Assembly (NCBI GenBank): GCA_012295225.1
Contig: WMKK01000022.1
Span: 62,001 to 126,000 of the forward strand
Source of the DNA: Ostreococcus mediterraneus
Taxonomy: Eukaryota > Chlorophyta > Mamiellophyceae > Mamiellales > Bathycoccaceae
DNA length: 64,000 bases
Direction: 5' to 3'
Made by a program: the position numbers and the translations under genes. The notes under the pieces were generated by a model. The model was not told the DNA's origin, did no database searches, and was given only the letters and a program-made list of their open reading frames with translations. Each line of letters begins with the position of its first letter. Position 1 is the stretch's first letter. Below are positions 21,152-30,109 of the stretch, in pieces.

Positions 21152-22195
21152 ATGAATGCAAACTTGGCAAGTGCTGGTGCGCGAGACGAGGCGAAAAAAA
21201 TGAAAGCGCGTCGGAAAGTGTGCAAGGCGTCGTGGATCGTGCTCGTGTTCGCGATGGTGCTGTGGAACAGAGGTTTTCGCGACAGAGCGCGATCGTTTAT
21301 TTCGAGCGGCGACGACGGAGATGTGGCGTGCGACGCATCGAGGTGGGATCCCAGCTGGGATCCCAGCTGCACCACTGTTCAAGCTTCACACTGTGGTCGA
21401 ACACGCATACCCACTTTCGGCAAACTGGCGCGATATGTGAGTGCGCTTGGTAGTTGCTTGGTGGGTCGCGAATCACGCCAAACGAGGCTGAAGGAATATC
21501 TGCACACTCTGGACCTTTTCATAGTGACCCCCGGCGGCGTGGGCACGAATGCGCTAGTCAACTTCATACAAGAAAATACCAACTATACCGTCCGTTCTAA
21601 GCAAGAAAACGATTTTGGTAACACAGTTCACATGGGCTCTCCACTTGTCGTTCCTCTAGTATGGGACACAACGCAGCCCACAATAGTGCTCATAGGTGAT
21701 ACTCGAACATCAACTTCTTCCATGTACCGAAGACAAAAAGATGGGTCGAGGCAAGACCTCTTGACTCGAAACGTTGCAAAGAACTTATACGGCGCACAAG
21801 AGTGTCGAGAGAAACACTACAGTCGCTATCTTGACATATTCCCAAAGGATCCAATGGGATTCAAGACGATGATGTGGACATACATATCACTTTCGATGAA
21901 AACATCTAACAGTCGAACTGTATTTCTTCAGGCACCTTACAGCCTTTCGAGTATAGAACTCGCCCTAACACTTATTGGTCTTGAAAATTTGGCTCGCCAA
22001 ATGGAATCCTTCAAAATCAAGGAGCGCATTTCAGTCTCCAGCGCCAAGTTGAGCGACCATGCGCTTGAATCACTGTGCAAACCATATGAAGTACTCGATA
22101 GGATGTTTAGAGCACAGTTACCATCGGCGTGGCTGGCAACCGAGACACCTTGCTATTTGTACAACTATCTTGCAGAAGAACTAGGTGAAATGTGA
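21152..22195 (+). CDS. Sulfotransferase-like P-loop protein, membrane-anchored
   Basis: 347 residues with a basic start and a signal anchor at about residues 27-40 (ASWIVLVFAMVLWN). The lumenal domain opens with LFIVTPGGVGTNALVNFIQ, which has the place and spacing of the sulfotransferase 5'-phosphosulfate loop, and later IVLIGDTRTSTSSMYRRQ, which resembles the 3'-phosphate-binding strand with its serine/arginine helix. Later sequence is not diagnostic. It could transfer sulfate to a glycan, or be a divergent relative. A short in-frame duplication gives WDPSWDPS near residue 66. The gene is divergent from the three-domain gene, suggesting co-regulation. Confidence 0.5.
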   Translation: MNANLASAGARDEAKKMKARRKVCKASWIVLVFAMVLWNRGFRDRARSFISSGDDGDVACDASRWDPSWDPSCTTVQASHCGRTRIPTFGKLARYVSALGSCLVGRESRQTRLKEYLHTLDLFIVTPGGVGTNALVNFIQENTNYTVRSKQENDFGNTVHMGSPLVVPLVWDTTQPTIVLIGDTRTSTSSMYRRQKDGSRQDLLTRNVAKNLYGAQECREKHYSRYLDIFPKDPMGFKTMMWTYISLSMKTSNSRTVFLQAPYSLSSIELALTLIGLENLARQMESFKIKERISVSSAKLSDHALESLCKPYEVLDRMFRAQLPSAWLATETPCYLYNYLAEELGEM

Positions 22196-22222
22196 AGCTC
22201 TATCTCTCCTTGATGCTCAGGT

Positions 22223-22561
22223 TTGAAATGGCCCGCAAAATTCCAGGCATCGCTACAGCACCCACCGGTCAGTCGAAATCTCTACATATTTCTGTTCTCT
22301 GGAATGGGTAGACTCCCGGGTCGAAGAAACAGTTATTTTTGCGCCGTTGAGACAGTCGGAGATCCGTTCTGTCGCACTCGAGGCTGCGCCATAGGCGTTG
22401 AAAACTGTGTCGAAGACCTATACCCACATCTCCCGGGAAAGATTCTCGACCCTTCACGACCTTATGTTCTTTACCAGACGTTAGCTCTTCAGTGTCCGGA
22501 GAAGCACGTGCGACTTCAGGTCGGTAGGTGTCTAACTACTTACGCCACTTCAGCCAAGTAG
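22223..22561 (+). CDS. Unassigned ORF, possibly an exon or relic
   Basis: 112 codons, not recognised. It starts with TTG; the only nearby ATG (22228) is in another frame. It contains several cysteines (FCAVETVGDPFCRTRGC, IGVENCVEDLYPHLPG). It ends inside the first copy of a 42-bp duplication. It may be a piece of a gene that continues at 22675. Confidence 0.25.
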   Translation: MKWPAKFQASLQHPPVSRNLYIFLFSGMGRLPGRRNSYFCAVETVGDPFCRTRGCAIGVENCVEDLYPHLPGKILDPSRPYVLYQTLALQCPEKHVRLQVGRCLTTYATSAK

Positions 22562-22606
22562 GCGGGTAGGTGTCTAACTACTTACGCCACTTCAGCCAAG
22601 TAGGCG
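22523..22606. repeat. 42-bp tandem duplication
   Basis: Two adjacent copies of a unit beginning GGTAGGTGTCTAACTACTTA (22523-22564 and 22565-22606) are essentially identical, so the duplication is recent. Each copy carries an in-frame TAG relative to the upstream ORF. Confidence 0.85.
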
Positions 22607-22725
22607 AAGAGTCTCTTCCCCAACCAGTGGACGATATGCACGTTTCGTGACTGCGGTTACAAACGAGTGCAAAGGTGCAGCTATGTCGCCCACTACTAGG
22701 TCTATGTTTGGGCTACACGTTTGCG

Positions 22726-23457
22726 ATGTATTCTGGAACTCGTCTCAGATTTGTTAAAACACAGCAAGCGCTTTCAGGGCCACGTGTAGACATCTTCGAG
22801 TTCGAGGAAACAAGCACAACGTCCCCTTATACCCCGTATACGTGCTGGACGGGTGAAAGGAAAGCCCAATTTGGATACGCAGTCGCTTTGGATGGTAACG
22901 AGCGGTTTGGAGGGCTTAGAAATCTGTTCACTACGTTGCGAAAAATGACTGTTCACGTGTACAGGGTCGGGTGTAGCATAGAGTTTCCAACAGAGTTGAT
23001 AGTTCTGGAAAGTTTTACGCCTCCCTGCACACTTATACGACTTCATGGAACTCTTAGTTCGCCAAATCGAACCAAATGTCCGGTTCTCGAACCAAAGGTA
23101 CGTGTGACAGGAGCACGCGTGAAAGCAGAATCGACGAATGGTGTAGCAGATGTGAGCCTGGCGTTAGTGGCCGCACTACTGCAGCAATTAATTTCCTCGA
23201 ACGATAACATTAAACGCTCTAATGAAGAGATGAAACTCGATGTGGCAGAGTTGAAACTTCAGTGCAACGACCATAGTGTAAAAGCTCGCACCGAAGCCGG
23301 CGAGGAAATGTTACAGCGTATGTGCCATGGGCTAGTTCACAATGTGGCGCGTCGACTGTCTCAGATTACAACCATGAGTCGCGAACTTGTGGACAGTCCG
23401 GTGATTGACTACGTCCCGACGCCAGCAACGAGAAAGGCGCACATGATGAAGTATTGA
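22726..23457 (+). CDS. Unassigned protein with C-terminal coiled coil
   Basis: The frame is open from 22675; the first ATG is at 22726, giving 243 residues. The sequence is not recognised. The second half (LLQQLISSNDNIKRSNEEMK, ELKLQ) is a likely coiled coil. It is followed directly by a pogo fragment. It could be the 3' part of a broken gene that starts at 22223. Confidence 0.35.
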   Translation: MYSGTRLRFVKTQQALSGPRVDIFEFEETSTTSPYTPYTCWTGERKAQFGYAVALDGNERFGGLRNLFTTLRKMTVHVYRVGCSIEFPTELIVLESFTPPCTLIRLHGTLSSPNRTKCPVLEPKVRVTGARVKAESTNGVADVSLALVAALLQQLISSNDNIKRSNEEMKLDVAELKLQCNDHSVKARTEAGEEMLQRMCHGLVHNVARRLSQITTMSRELVDSPVIDYVPTPATRKAHMMKY

Positions 23458-23567
23458 GAGAGAGCGACGGGTCAGACGGCTCACAGGAGCATATAATTTC
23501 TGCAGTTTCTGCATTTATCCGTTCGTCATCGCACATCATTTTTTTATCTGAATGTATGAAGTCGCAT

Positions 23568-24118
23568 GTTTGACACCCACCTTGGCGAGCTGCGCGATAG
23601 CGCTGTCAACAGGCAACAGCCCCTCTGAAAACTGTTTTACTAAAGCTTTGAATAACGGGTGCGAGTTGGCTTTCTTTGATCGCTCCTCGTGCGCGCGTCA
23701 GAAAAAATAAGTTTTCTAGATGTTTTGTCCTTTTCTATGGCCGCCGCGGTCTCTACAAGGTCGGCAGTGGCTTCTTTGATGGAATCTTGACTTATTTCTA
23801 AATCCTGCCCCAACTTTTACTAACTCTCTTGGAACGTCAGCAAGTCCACGAGCTTCAACTTACACGATAAAGTATCGAAGAACAAGTCGGATAATTTCAC
23901 TTTGGGCGATTTTCCGAGCGTCATTCCGTTTAGCAGCCGCGCGCGTCGCCATGCACTCGCACATTCTCGCGCAGCTTTGTCAATTTGCAACTGCTGCACA
24001 CGCCACGCACGCGGACACCCTAAACGCGCGCAAACAAAGGAGCGATAGTCGTCGGGCGCCGTCCGAGCGCGTCTGCGCGTCGTGAAGTGGCGTCGTTGCG
24101 CGGAAAAAGAGCCGTTGA
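23568..24118. mobile_element. Diverged pogo fragment
   Basis: Homologous, in the same orientation, to about 8615-9378 of the complete element: the N-terminal part of the transposase gene plus its upstream region, ending at GCGGAAAAAGAGCCGTTG. Several small indels break the frame and the inverted ends are missing. It is an older copy than that at 5784. Confidence 0.75.
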
Positions 24119-24196
24119 AGGCTTCTAGAATCTAGACCCTGTGCACTAGTTACCAATCTAGTCGCTTGAACCGGATGTAATTGTGTGTCCATGATT

Positions 24197-25561
24197 TCAA
24201 TTACCGACGTTACGTTCTGCTGGAATAAAAATATCAAACGTACGCACGACTGGCTGGAAATCATCCACAGATCCTGAAATCAAAAAGCGATGAACGGATC
24301 CAAAATTATTTGCCAAAACTAGCTTTATGTGTACAAGTCCAAGAAGAAAGGCAAAAGGTCCGTTTAAATCTGACTCATCGAGTAATACACTTTGCTCTGA
24401 TTCTCCATCATATTTGCATCGATAAGGCAAGTACTCAGTAGGATCGGCCTCTAGAAGTATAATTTTATGTACATATAGCCGACCCAGCGTGTTATTTCGA
24501 GTTCTTTTCACATCTACTCGTTTATGTACCATTGTGATCCAAAGTCTATCAGTGAACTGCACCACAGGAGTGCTGCCACGCCAGCCCACTGTGCTTGCAC
24601 ACTCGTGCAACGCGCGTCCTAAGTTGTGCAATGTCTCCACCTCACTTACAGCAGAGGAAGTATTCAGATTAATAGGATAGATGAAGGGTTGTCTGCTTTT
24701 GGAGCCCATCGCATCAAACAACCACAGAATGTTTTCGTTTTTCAAGATGTTTCCGGGATCAAAACTAACTATAGGAACGTTATTCCGTAGAGAGGTTCGA
24801 TCCAAGTGACGCGCATGCGTAACATGTATTATTTGAGCACATTTGCTGTTGATCGAATCATCCTCTTGAAAATAGTCGTCCTCTATACGCAAACAGATCA
24901 CATCAAGCTGGTGCGCAGGCTTCGTCACCGTGATTGCGCAAGTGAGTATCTGTTTTTTAGCTTGAACAAAAAATAGCCTCACATCTCGTAGTTGATACGG
25001 GATTCTACAAAGTGAATGTACCCAAAGCAGGCTATCTGAGATGTTCCCATACATTTTATGCGTAATAGATGAGTTGGCCAGTAGCTCGTGGAACAGCTCT
25101 CTCGACGGACGATGAGGTACGCGAACCTGCCTTGATGTAGACACTGAAGAAGAACGACGTTCATTCTCATAGACCAAGTCTAATTCAAGCGGTAAAGCAC
25201 TCATATTTAGTATTCCAAATACGTTCTCGGCGCCCCAACGGTTGCCGTGCTTCACACTGGCTCGAATAAAAACGAAGAGTTGCTTATTGCATGCTAGTGA
25301 ACCCCTACAAAGTGCTGGAGCGAAAGCTGCGTTACCAAACTCGTTTAAATGGCGTGTGTCAATGTGACGTGTTGTGTCAAATAGTAAAGGTACGTATTGT
25401 CGCGCTTTCAATAGTTCAAAAGAACGAAAAGCTGTATTAGAAACCCCAGAGTCCAGGCGCGGGAATGTTGAAACGAGGGCATGCAAGACAACTGAAACCA
25501 AAGAAAAAACACTTGCTATTTTCAGCGGTTTGATGTGCAGCTTTAAACCAAGAGGCTTCAT
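24197..25561 (-). CDS. Five-bladed beta-propeller glycosidase-like protein
   Basis: 454 residues from the ATG at 25561 (the frame is open for 22 more codons to a TTG). A signal anchor covers about residues 15-32 (IASVFSLVSVVLHALVS). The rest follows the motif order of GH130/GH43-like five-bladed propellers: FAPALCRGS...FVFIRAS in blade 1, LDVICLRIEDDYF, then ILKNENILWLFD, a GSTPVVQFTDRLWITMVHKR motif, YVHKIILLEAD, and a late LISGSVDDFQP. Such proteins often stand beside glycosyltransferases and act on mannosides, or serve as glycosyltransferase domains. Substrate unknown. Confidence 0.5.
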   Translation of the reverse strand: MKPLGLKLHIKPLKIASVFSLVSVVLHALVSTFPRLDSGVSNTAFRSFELLKARQYVPLLFDTTRHIDTRHLNEFGNAAFAPALCRGSLACNKQLFVFIRASVKHGNRWGAENVFGILNMSALPLELDLVYENERRSSSVSTSRQVRVPHRPSRELFHELLANSSITHKMYGNISDSLLWVHSLCRIPYQLRDVRLFFVQAKKQILTCAITVTKPAHQLDVICLRIEDDYFQEDDSINSKCAQIIHVTHARHLDRTSLRNNVPIVSFDPGNILKNENILWLFDAMGSKSRQPFIYPINLNTSSAVSEVETLHNLGRALHECASTVGWRGSTPVVQFTDRLWITMVHKRVDVKRTRNNTLGRLYVHKIILLEADPTEYLPYRCKYDGESEQSVLLDESDLNGPFAFLLGLVHIKLVLANNFGSVHRFLISGSVDDFQPVVRTFDIFIPAERNVGN

Positions 25562-26406
25562 TTGCCAGGATATGAGCGAACACCGACGTGTAGTCCTCCT
25601 GCTCCTGCTTGAGCAGCCGCGACGCAACTGTTGCGTCGCAGCTGCTGCGAGCTGCAGGCCACGTTATGTAGCAGGTTGACTTGGAAATACACGTTTATTT
25701 TTTAAGGGTAACAGGTCGAAATTAGAATAGCGCCTTTTTTCGAGTGTATATTGCAATTTTATGCTAATTCCGAGAGGGGGTTCAAGGAGAAAACCGATTT
25801 TCGTTGACAAAAATCGCATTTTTTTCAAAAACATTTTGTCAACGGCGGCGCGCGAGATCTCGTTGATAAAAATCGACGCCTTAAGTTATAATTGGTCAAA
25901 CAGTCCCCCACTCGTTCTTGGGTCATGAATAGTAAAACCTCTGTCCCCCTCTTTTTTTCGAGTTGTGATTGGAGAAACCCAATCGCTTCTTGGGGAGCTT
26001 CGGCGCGAGGCGGTCGATTGTCGCGCGTTTGTGGCGTGCGTCAGAAGCGCGCGCCGCACCCGATGCACGCAACGTGCTGAAACATGTGCGTGATGACGTA
26101 TTCAGTTCATTTGAAGACTCAGACGGCGTTTGGAGCTCGTGTACGTCGCTCAGACGTACGAAGAGTCGCGAAGAGGCGAGTTCGATGGTCGTCACGCTGA
26201 ACGAGCTAAGCACCCTAACGACAACGTTGGGGTGCTTTTTCGTCGAACACTGCACACGGATGGACGGTTGGCGTGACACTTTCGCGTTTCTATCAATCGA
26301 AGGGCCGATTTGCGTCGCATTCGCCAAGATTTTAGGATTTTAGGAGCAGAGCGCGCGAAACACGGTATTCATCGTTGAGAGCATACACGTTGTCGCGGCA
26401 GCTGAC
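25562..26406. other. No recognised gene; transposon-end traces
   Basis: It begins with AACAGGTCGAAATTAGAAT (from 25704), the complement of the sequence at 14468-14486. A repeated AAAATCG..GTTGA/CAACG motif follows at 25793-25870, then the TTATAATTGGTCAA motif near 25885. A 124-codon ATG frame at 25969-26343 (+) has no recognisable domain and is overlapped by an antisense frame, so it is not called. Confidence 0.35.
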
Positions 26407-26660
26407 CTATCCCGACCACCATGAAGCACTATTTTTTAAGTCGGACGGGTACGTACGTTTTACGGAAATGCACGCGACGGATTCGGAGGCGTCTTCGTCG
26501 GAGGAATACACGTCCTCGTCTTCGTTTGAGCGTGTAGCGCGCGTGCGTCGCGCCATGCAAGCTCGATGGGCGTCGTAGAACTCGGGCAAGTGCTCTCGCA
26601 ACAAATCAGTCAGCACTTGAGCTGGAGCGGTGCTGTCAAAGTCTATCTTGCGGTGCTTCA
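26407..26660 (-). pseudogene. Second copy of the transposon-associated protein fragment
   Basis: It reads TDLLREHLPEFYDAHRACMA without the stop that interrupts the copy at 12722-13514, then an Asp/Glu/Ser-rich stretch. Homology covers about 200 bp only; both sides diverge. Confidence 0.45.
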
Positions 26661-26815
26661 GAATCTTATTTGTCGTTTTCGCTTTTTGAAAATTGTGTTT
26701 GACGCATCATTCAACACGCTATCCAACGCAATTGAGTTTGCTCAATTCGGCGCAGTACTCGCAAAGTTAAATTCGATTAAGCGTCGCGGTTGGACTTTTA
26801 AATGAATCCGATTTA

Positions 26816-27897
26816 GTGTTAAGGTCGACGCCGCGGGACTTAGCGACGCGCGCGACGCTCGGGAATGGGGTAAACGCGGTGTGCGCGATGGTAAACCTAC
26901 GCGTGCGTCCAGATCAAGCGTCGGATGGCGATTCTGATGACCACGGCGACGACCACGGGTGCGGATGTTCGCGAGAGATTTCACGTTTCGCGCACGATTC
27001 TCGTTGCCTGTGGAGCCGATCGATCGTCCGCGAGTGCGTCGCGACGCGGCGGTTTTACGATCTGAAAACTGACGAGTGCTTAGTGAACGTAGTGTCGCTG
27101 CGCTTGCGCTCGTGGGGCTTGCTGGAAACGACATCCAACGGCTACGAGTCGCACCGGGAAGGGCGCGCGTGGCGCGGCTGAGGAGAAGGAGACGGCGACG
27201 CAGTGAATTACGTCGCTTAAGTGCTTCGAGGAAGTTCTATGTGGCGAAAAACGCGGGTTTGGCGAGGACAGATCCCAACTATTGGTCTCTTGCCAAGGTG
27301 GCGAAGAAGTTCAAGTGATGTCGCCCAACCCGGTGTCCATTCTGAGCAAGCATCTCAAGGCGCGCGGCGTGAATCTGCGCCCAGTGGCAAATGGTGGCCA
27401 AGATGACCCCCTTGCGGCCGTTTTTGCACGAGACTTTGACATCACACACAAAGCTGATGATAGTGGTGACTGATTCGAAAGACAATGCGGCAAAGATCAG
27501 ATCGGCCGACGTTGCATTCCTTCCCGGTGGCGTCACGAGCGATGCCGCGCTGGCGAGGGCCGAGCTCGGGGTCAACAACGCCAAACGCGCGGTCGAGGAC
27601 GCTGAAAGGAAGCGGCAAGAGAAAAAGCGTAAAGAGGAAGACATCTTTGTGCAAGCGATTCAAGATATGCCTGCAATATTGGCGCGAATCAAGTCGCTCG
27701 ACGATCTGACTACGTGTACCCGAGCACAGCTCATCACGCTCCATCACAGCGTTTTGAGAAATCATCCAAAGGGTCAGCCGAAAAAAGCGGACCTGATCGC
27801 CGCCCTGACGCAGGAAATCTCAAAAGAGATTGAAAAAGGAATCAGACGAATGAGCCTCACGATGAATTGCCCGGCGTACCGGTACCAGCGCCCGTGA
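26816..27897 (+). pseudogene. Relic of a transposase C-terminal region
   Basis: Reading frames are broken between 26816 and 27390. From 27391 an ATG frame of 168 codons has a Lys/Glu/Arg-rich coiled coil (AVEDAERKRQEKKRKEED) and a SAP-like end (LRNHPKGQPKKADLIAALTQ). The coiled-coil plus SAP arrangement resembles the C-terminus of the pogo transposase at 6406, but sequence identity is low. It is probably the tail of another transposase. Confidence 0.35.
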
Positions 27898-28751
27898 ACG
27901 TAATTGACGCAGAAATGCCCGAAATCGCCCACATAGAGCCGATGACGGAGACGCAAACGTCATTCGAGCCGACGCCGACGAGTGGGAAAGATGTAGTGTA
28001 ATATTAGTGTTGTAATCATTCTTTGATTCTTTGAAATTGGCGAAGCGTCGGCGAGTTGTGAGAATGTACCCTTAAGGAATCTTCCCCTTACATTTTCATA
28101 CGATTCAGATCCGCGGGCTGGGAGTCACGACGTCGACGTCCGTTCGTCCCCAAACTCGGCGTGCTACGAGTTCGCTAGCTTTCACATCGCCTCGCAAAAA
28201 AATCGTGCAGATCGCGAGACGCGCGACGCCGTGACGCGTCGCGGCGACACGCTTAAGGGTAACTCAGTCTCTTAATTTTAACCCATAGTAGTTATTGATC
28301 AGAAGCATGGCTACGCCACCAATGACCGTGAGTGAGGTGGCGAGTCAAATATCTGACTTGAACATACCTGGTGCGTTCCCACGTGCCGCTTTGCGCGCTT
28401 CCGATTTTCGATTCTCCTCTCGATAGCCTCCACCGAACGCGGTTTCGCTTTCTTCTACACGAATCGTATGGGAAAACAGTGAGTAATAGCGCATAGTGCG
28501 TACGAGCGCATACAGACGAGTGACAAAAAAGCCATTGTCATTTCTATGGTAAATGGGTAAACAGTAAAGGTACTGGGCCGGACATATTGGTCTATACGAT
28601 GGGAAACATTGTTATTTAGTTCCAGGTAGACCTCAACCATACGTCCACAGCTGCAAGTTCCCATAAATTTACATCTCGGCCTGGAAGTTGGACAGAAAGC
28701 AAAGTTGAACATGTGCAACTTACTAGCCCCGCCTACTTCACGGACCTTACA
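27898..28751. other. Gene-free stretch
   Basis: I see no supported gene, repeat or RNA here. ACCCTTAAGG near 28069 and CTTAAGGGTAAC near 28252 are inverted short motifs around a CG-richer block. Confidence 0.35.
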
Positions 28752-29678
28752 TCACATGATGGGCTTTTGCATCATCCAAAGTTCTTTTCCCCAAAGAAGG
28801 ATGCCACCGCAGACCTTTTCAACGTTTTCTGGTAGCGTTAACTGTAGTAAGCTGTTTTTCATGGCGAAGTCGCACACGTCACTTCTGACAGCCTCCCAAC
28901 TCCAATCGTCGCCTATCAGCAAACCACCCTCTCGAAGTAAATCCCAAGATAATTTGATCTCGAATGCTGTTTCTGTCTTTTCATGTGCACTGTCCAGGAA
29001 TATCATATTTGGCCTGTGTGACAGACGATTCTCGCGTGTAAGACGCTGCAGAAGTCGAATCCCAACAACGCTCGGAACTGGAATGGGCAAGACAAAGTCT
29101 TGATATCCTTTCTCGATAATGTTTGATCGAAAAGTTTCATACACAGTAGGAATCCCTTTGGCTAACGATAAAAAGTCGTACCCAAGGACTTTGTCCTTCG
29201 CCCAAGCCCACATGTTCACATCGCCGGAAAACGGGTCAACACAAACAATACTACAGTCGCGAAGTTCGGCGCTGATCAGTCGCTCGGCAATGAGAGAGGC
29301 AGAGCCCCCCTTGAAACTGCCTATTTCCAAAATGAAGTGCACTCGCCCAGCACCAAAGTGACCCGTAAGCACACTCAAAGCATGGTCCACTACTTCTTTA
29401 TTCAGGTGTGTGTGAGCGTAGTCGAAGTCAGGAAGTGCTCTTGTTTTGTATGACAGAGGATCATCTCCCGAATAGATTTCTCGAATAAGTTCTTTCACGA
29501 CAATGCCTGACCTATTCATAGGCACTCGCACATCAATCTCGGAACTTTCCCGAAGTGCACAGAGGTTGTACGGGCTTGGCTTGAACTTCAGTGATTTGAA
29601 GCCAAGTACGAAAGCAAGTTGCACGCATATAAAGATGGTGACCAAGAGCGGGCGTGCTACATTCCGAAAGCCTTGCAT
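28752..29678 (-). CDS. Class I SAM-dependent methyltransferase (Methyltransf_24 type)
   Basis: 308 residues from the ATG at 29678. The frame is open further upstream, but that part lies in transposon terminal repeat and is not used. Residues about 9-27 (PLLVTIFICVQLAFVLGF) form a membrane anchor. The SAM-binding loop is ILEIGSFKGGSASLIAERL, followed by CSIVCVDPFSGD (acidic strand end), NMIFLDSAHEKTETAFEI and LLREGGLLIGDDWSWE, the usual order of this family, in which aspartate and histidine bind a metal. It probably methylates a hydroxyl of a sugar or lipid in the secretory pathway. The chimeric transposon begins about 115 bp upstream of its start. Confidence 0.7.
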   Translation of the reverse strand: MQGFRNVARPLLVTIFICVQLAFVLGFKSLKFKPSPYNLCALRESSEIDVRVPMNRSGIVVKELIREIYSGDDPLSYKTRALPDFDYAHTHLNKEVVDHALSVLTGHFGAGRVHFILEIGSFKGGSASLIAERLISAELRDCSIVCVDPFSGDVNMWAWAKDKVLGYDFLSLAKGIPTVYETFRSNIIEKGYQDFVLPIPVPSVVGIRLLQRLTRENRLSHRPNMIFLDSAHEKTETAFEIKLSWDLLREGGLLIGDDWSWEAVRSDVCDFAMKNSLLQLTLPENVEKVCGGILLWGKELWMMQKPIM

Positions 29679-29925
29679 GCTCAGCAAGTGAGCAACAGAC
29701 AAAAGTGAGCTCGACAAGTCCGCATCAGAGAATAGAAAGTGCGCGGCAGTGTCCGGAGTCTCGTTGCTTTTTTCATAATTTCGACCTGTCAGCCTAAGGC
29801 TGACGGGCAGATAGAGAATTGCATATTTTTTTGAAACGGCGTGAAAAGATAATTTTGATATGAAATTAGCCCACGGGCAGATAGAATGGGCTAATTTGCG
29901 CGCAAAAACGCCGCGACGCCGAAAA

Positions 29926-30109
29926 TCTGTGTTGGCGGTATGTAGATGTACGAATGGTATGTAGATGTATATGTACGTACATATGTAGGATGCACGCCCC
30001 GGGGGCGTGCATATGGCCATAGAAAAACGACTTTTATATGGGGCGTGATTTTTAGAAATACATTGATAGTCTAATAATTGCGTAAATACTGGACGAAATG
30101 ACTAGGCGC
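29926..30109. repeat. hAT-type terminus inside the chimeric element
   Basis: About 184 bp with very few differences from 34276-34459, including GTACGCCCCGGGGGCGTGCA-like and TACATTGATAGTCTAATAAT blocks. In the second location it is one end of a MITE with its own target duplication, so this is the true end of a mobile family. Confidence 0.8.

Noticed and set aside
28752-30020. Upstream extension of the methyltransferase gene by 114 codons
   Set aside because: The extension is encoded by transposon terminal repeat and hAT-terminus DNA; the ATG at 29678 directly precedes a good signal anchor.
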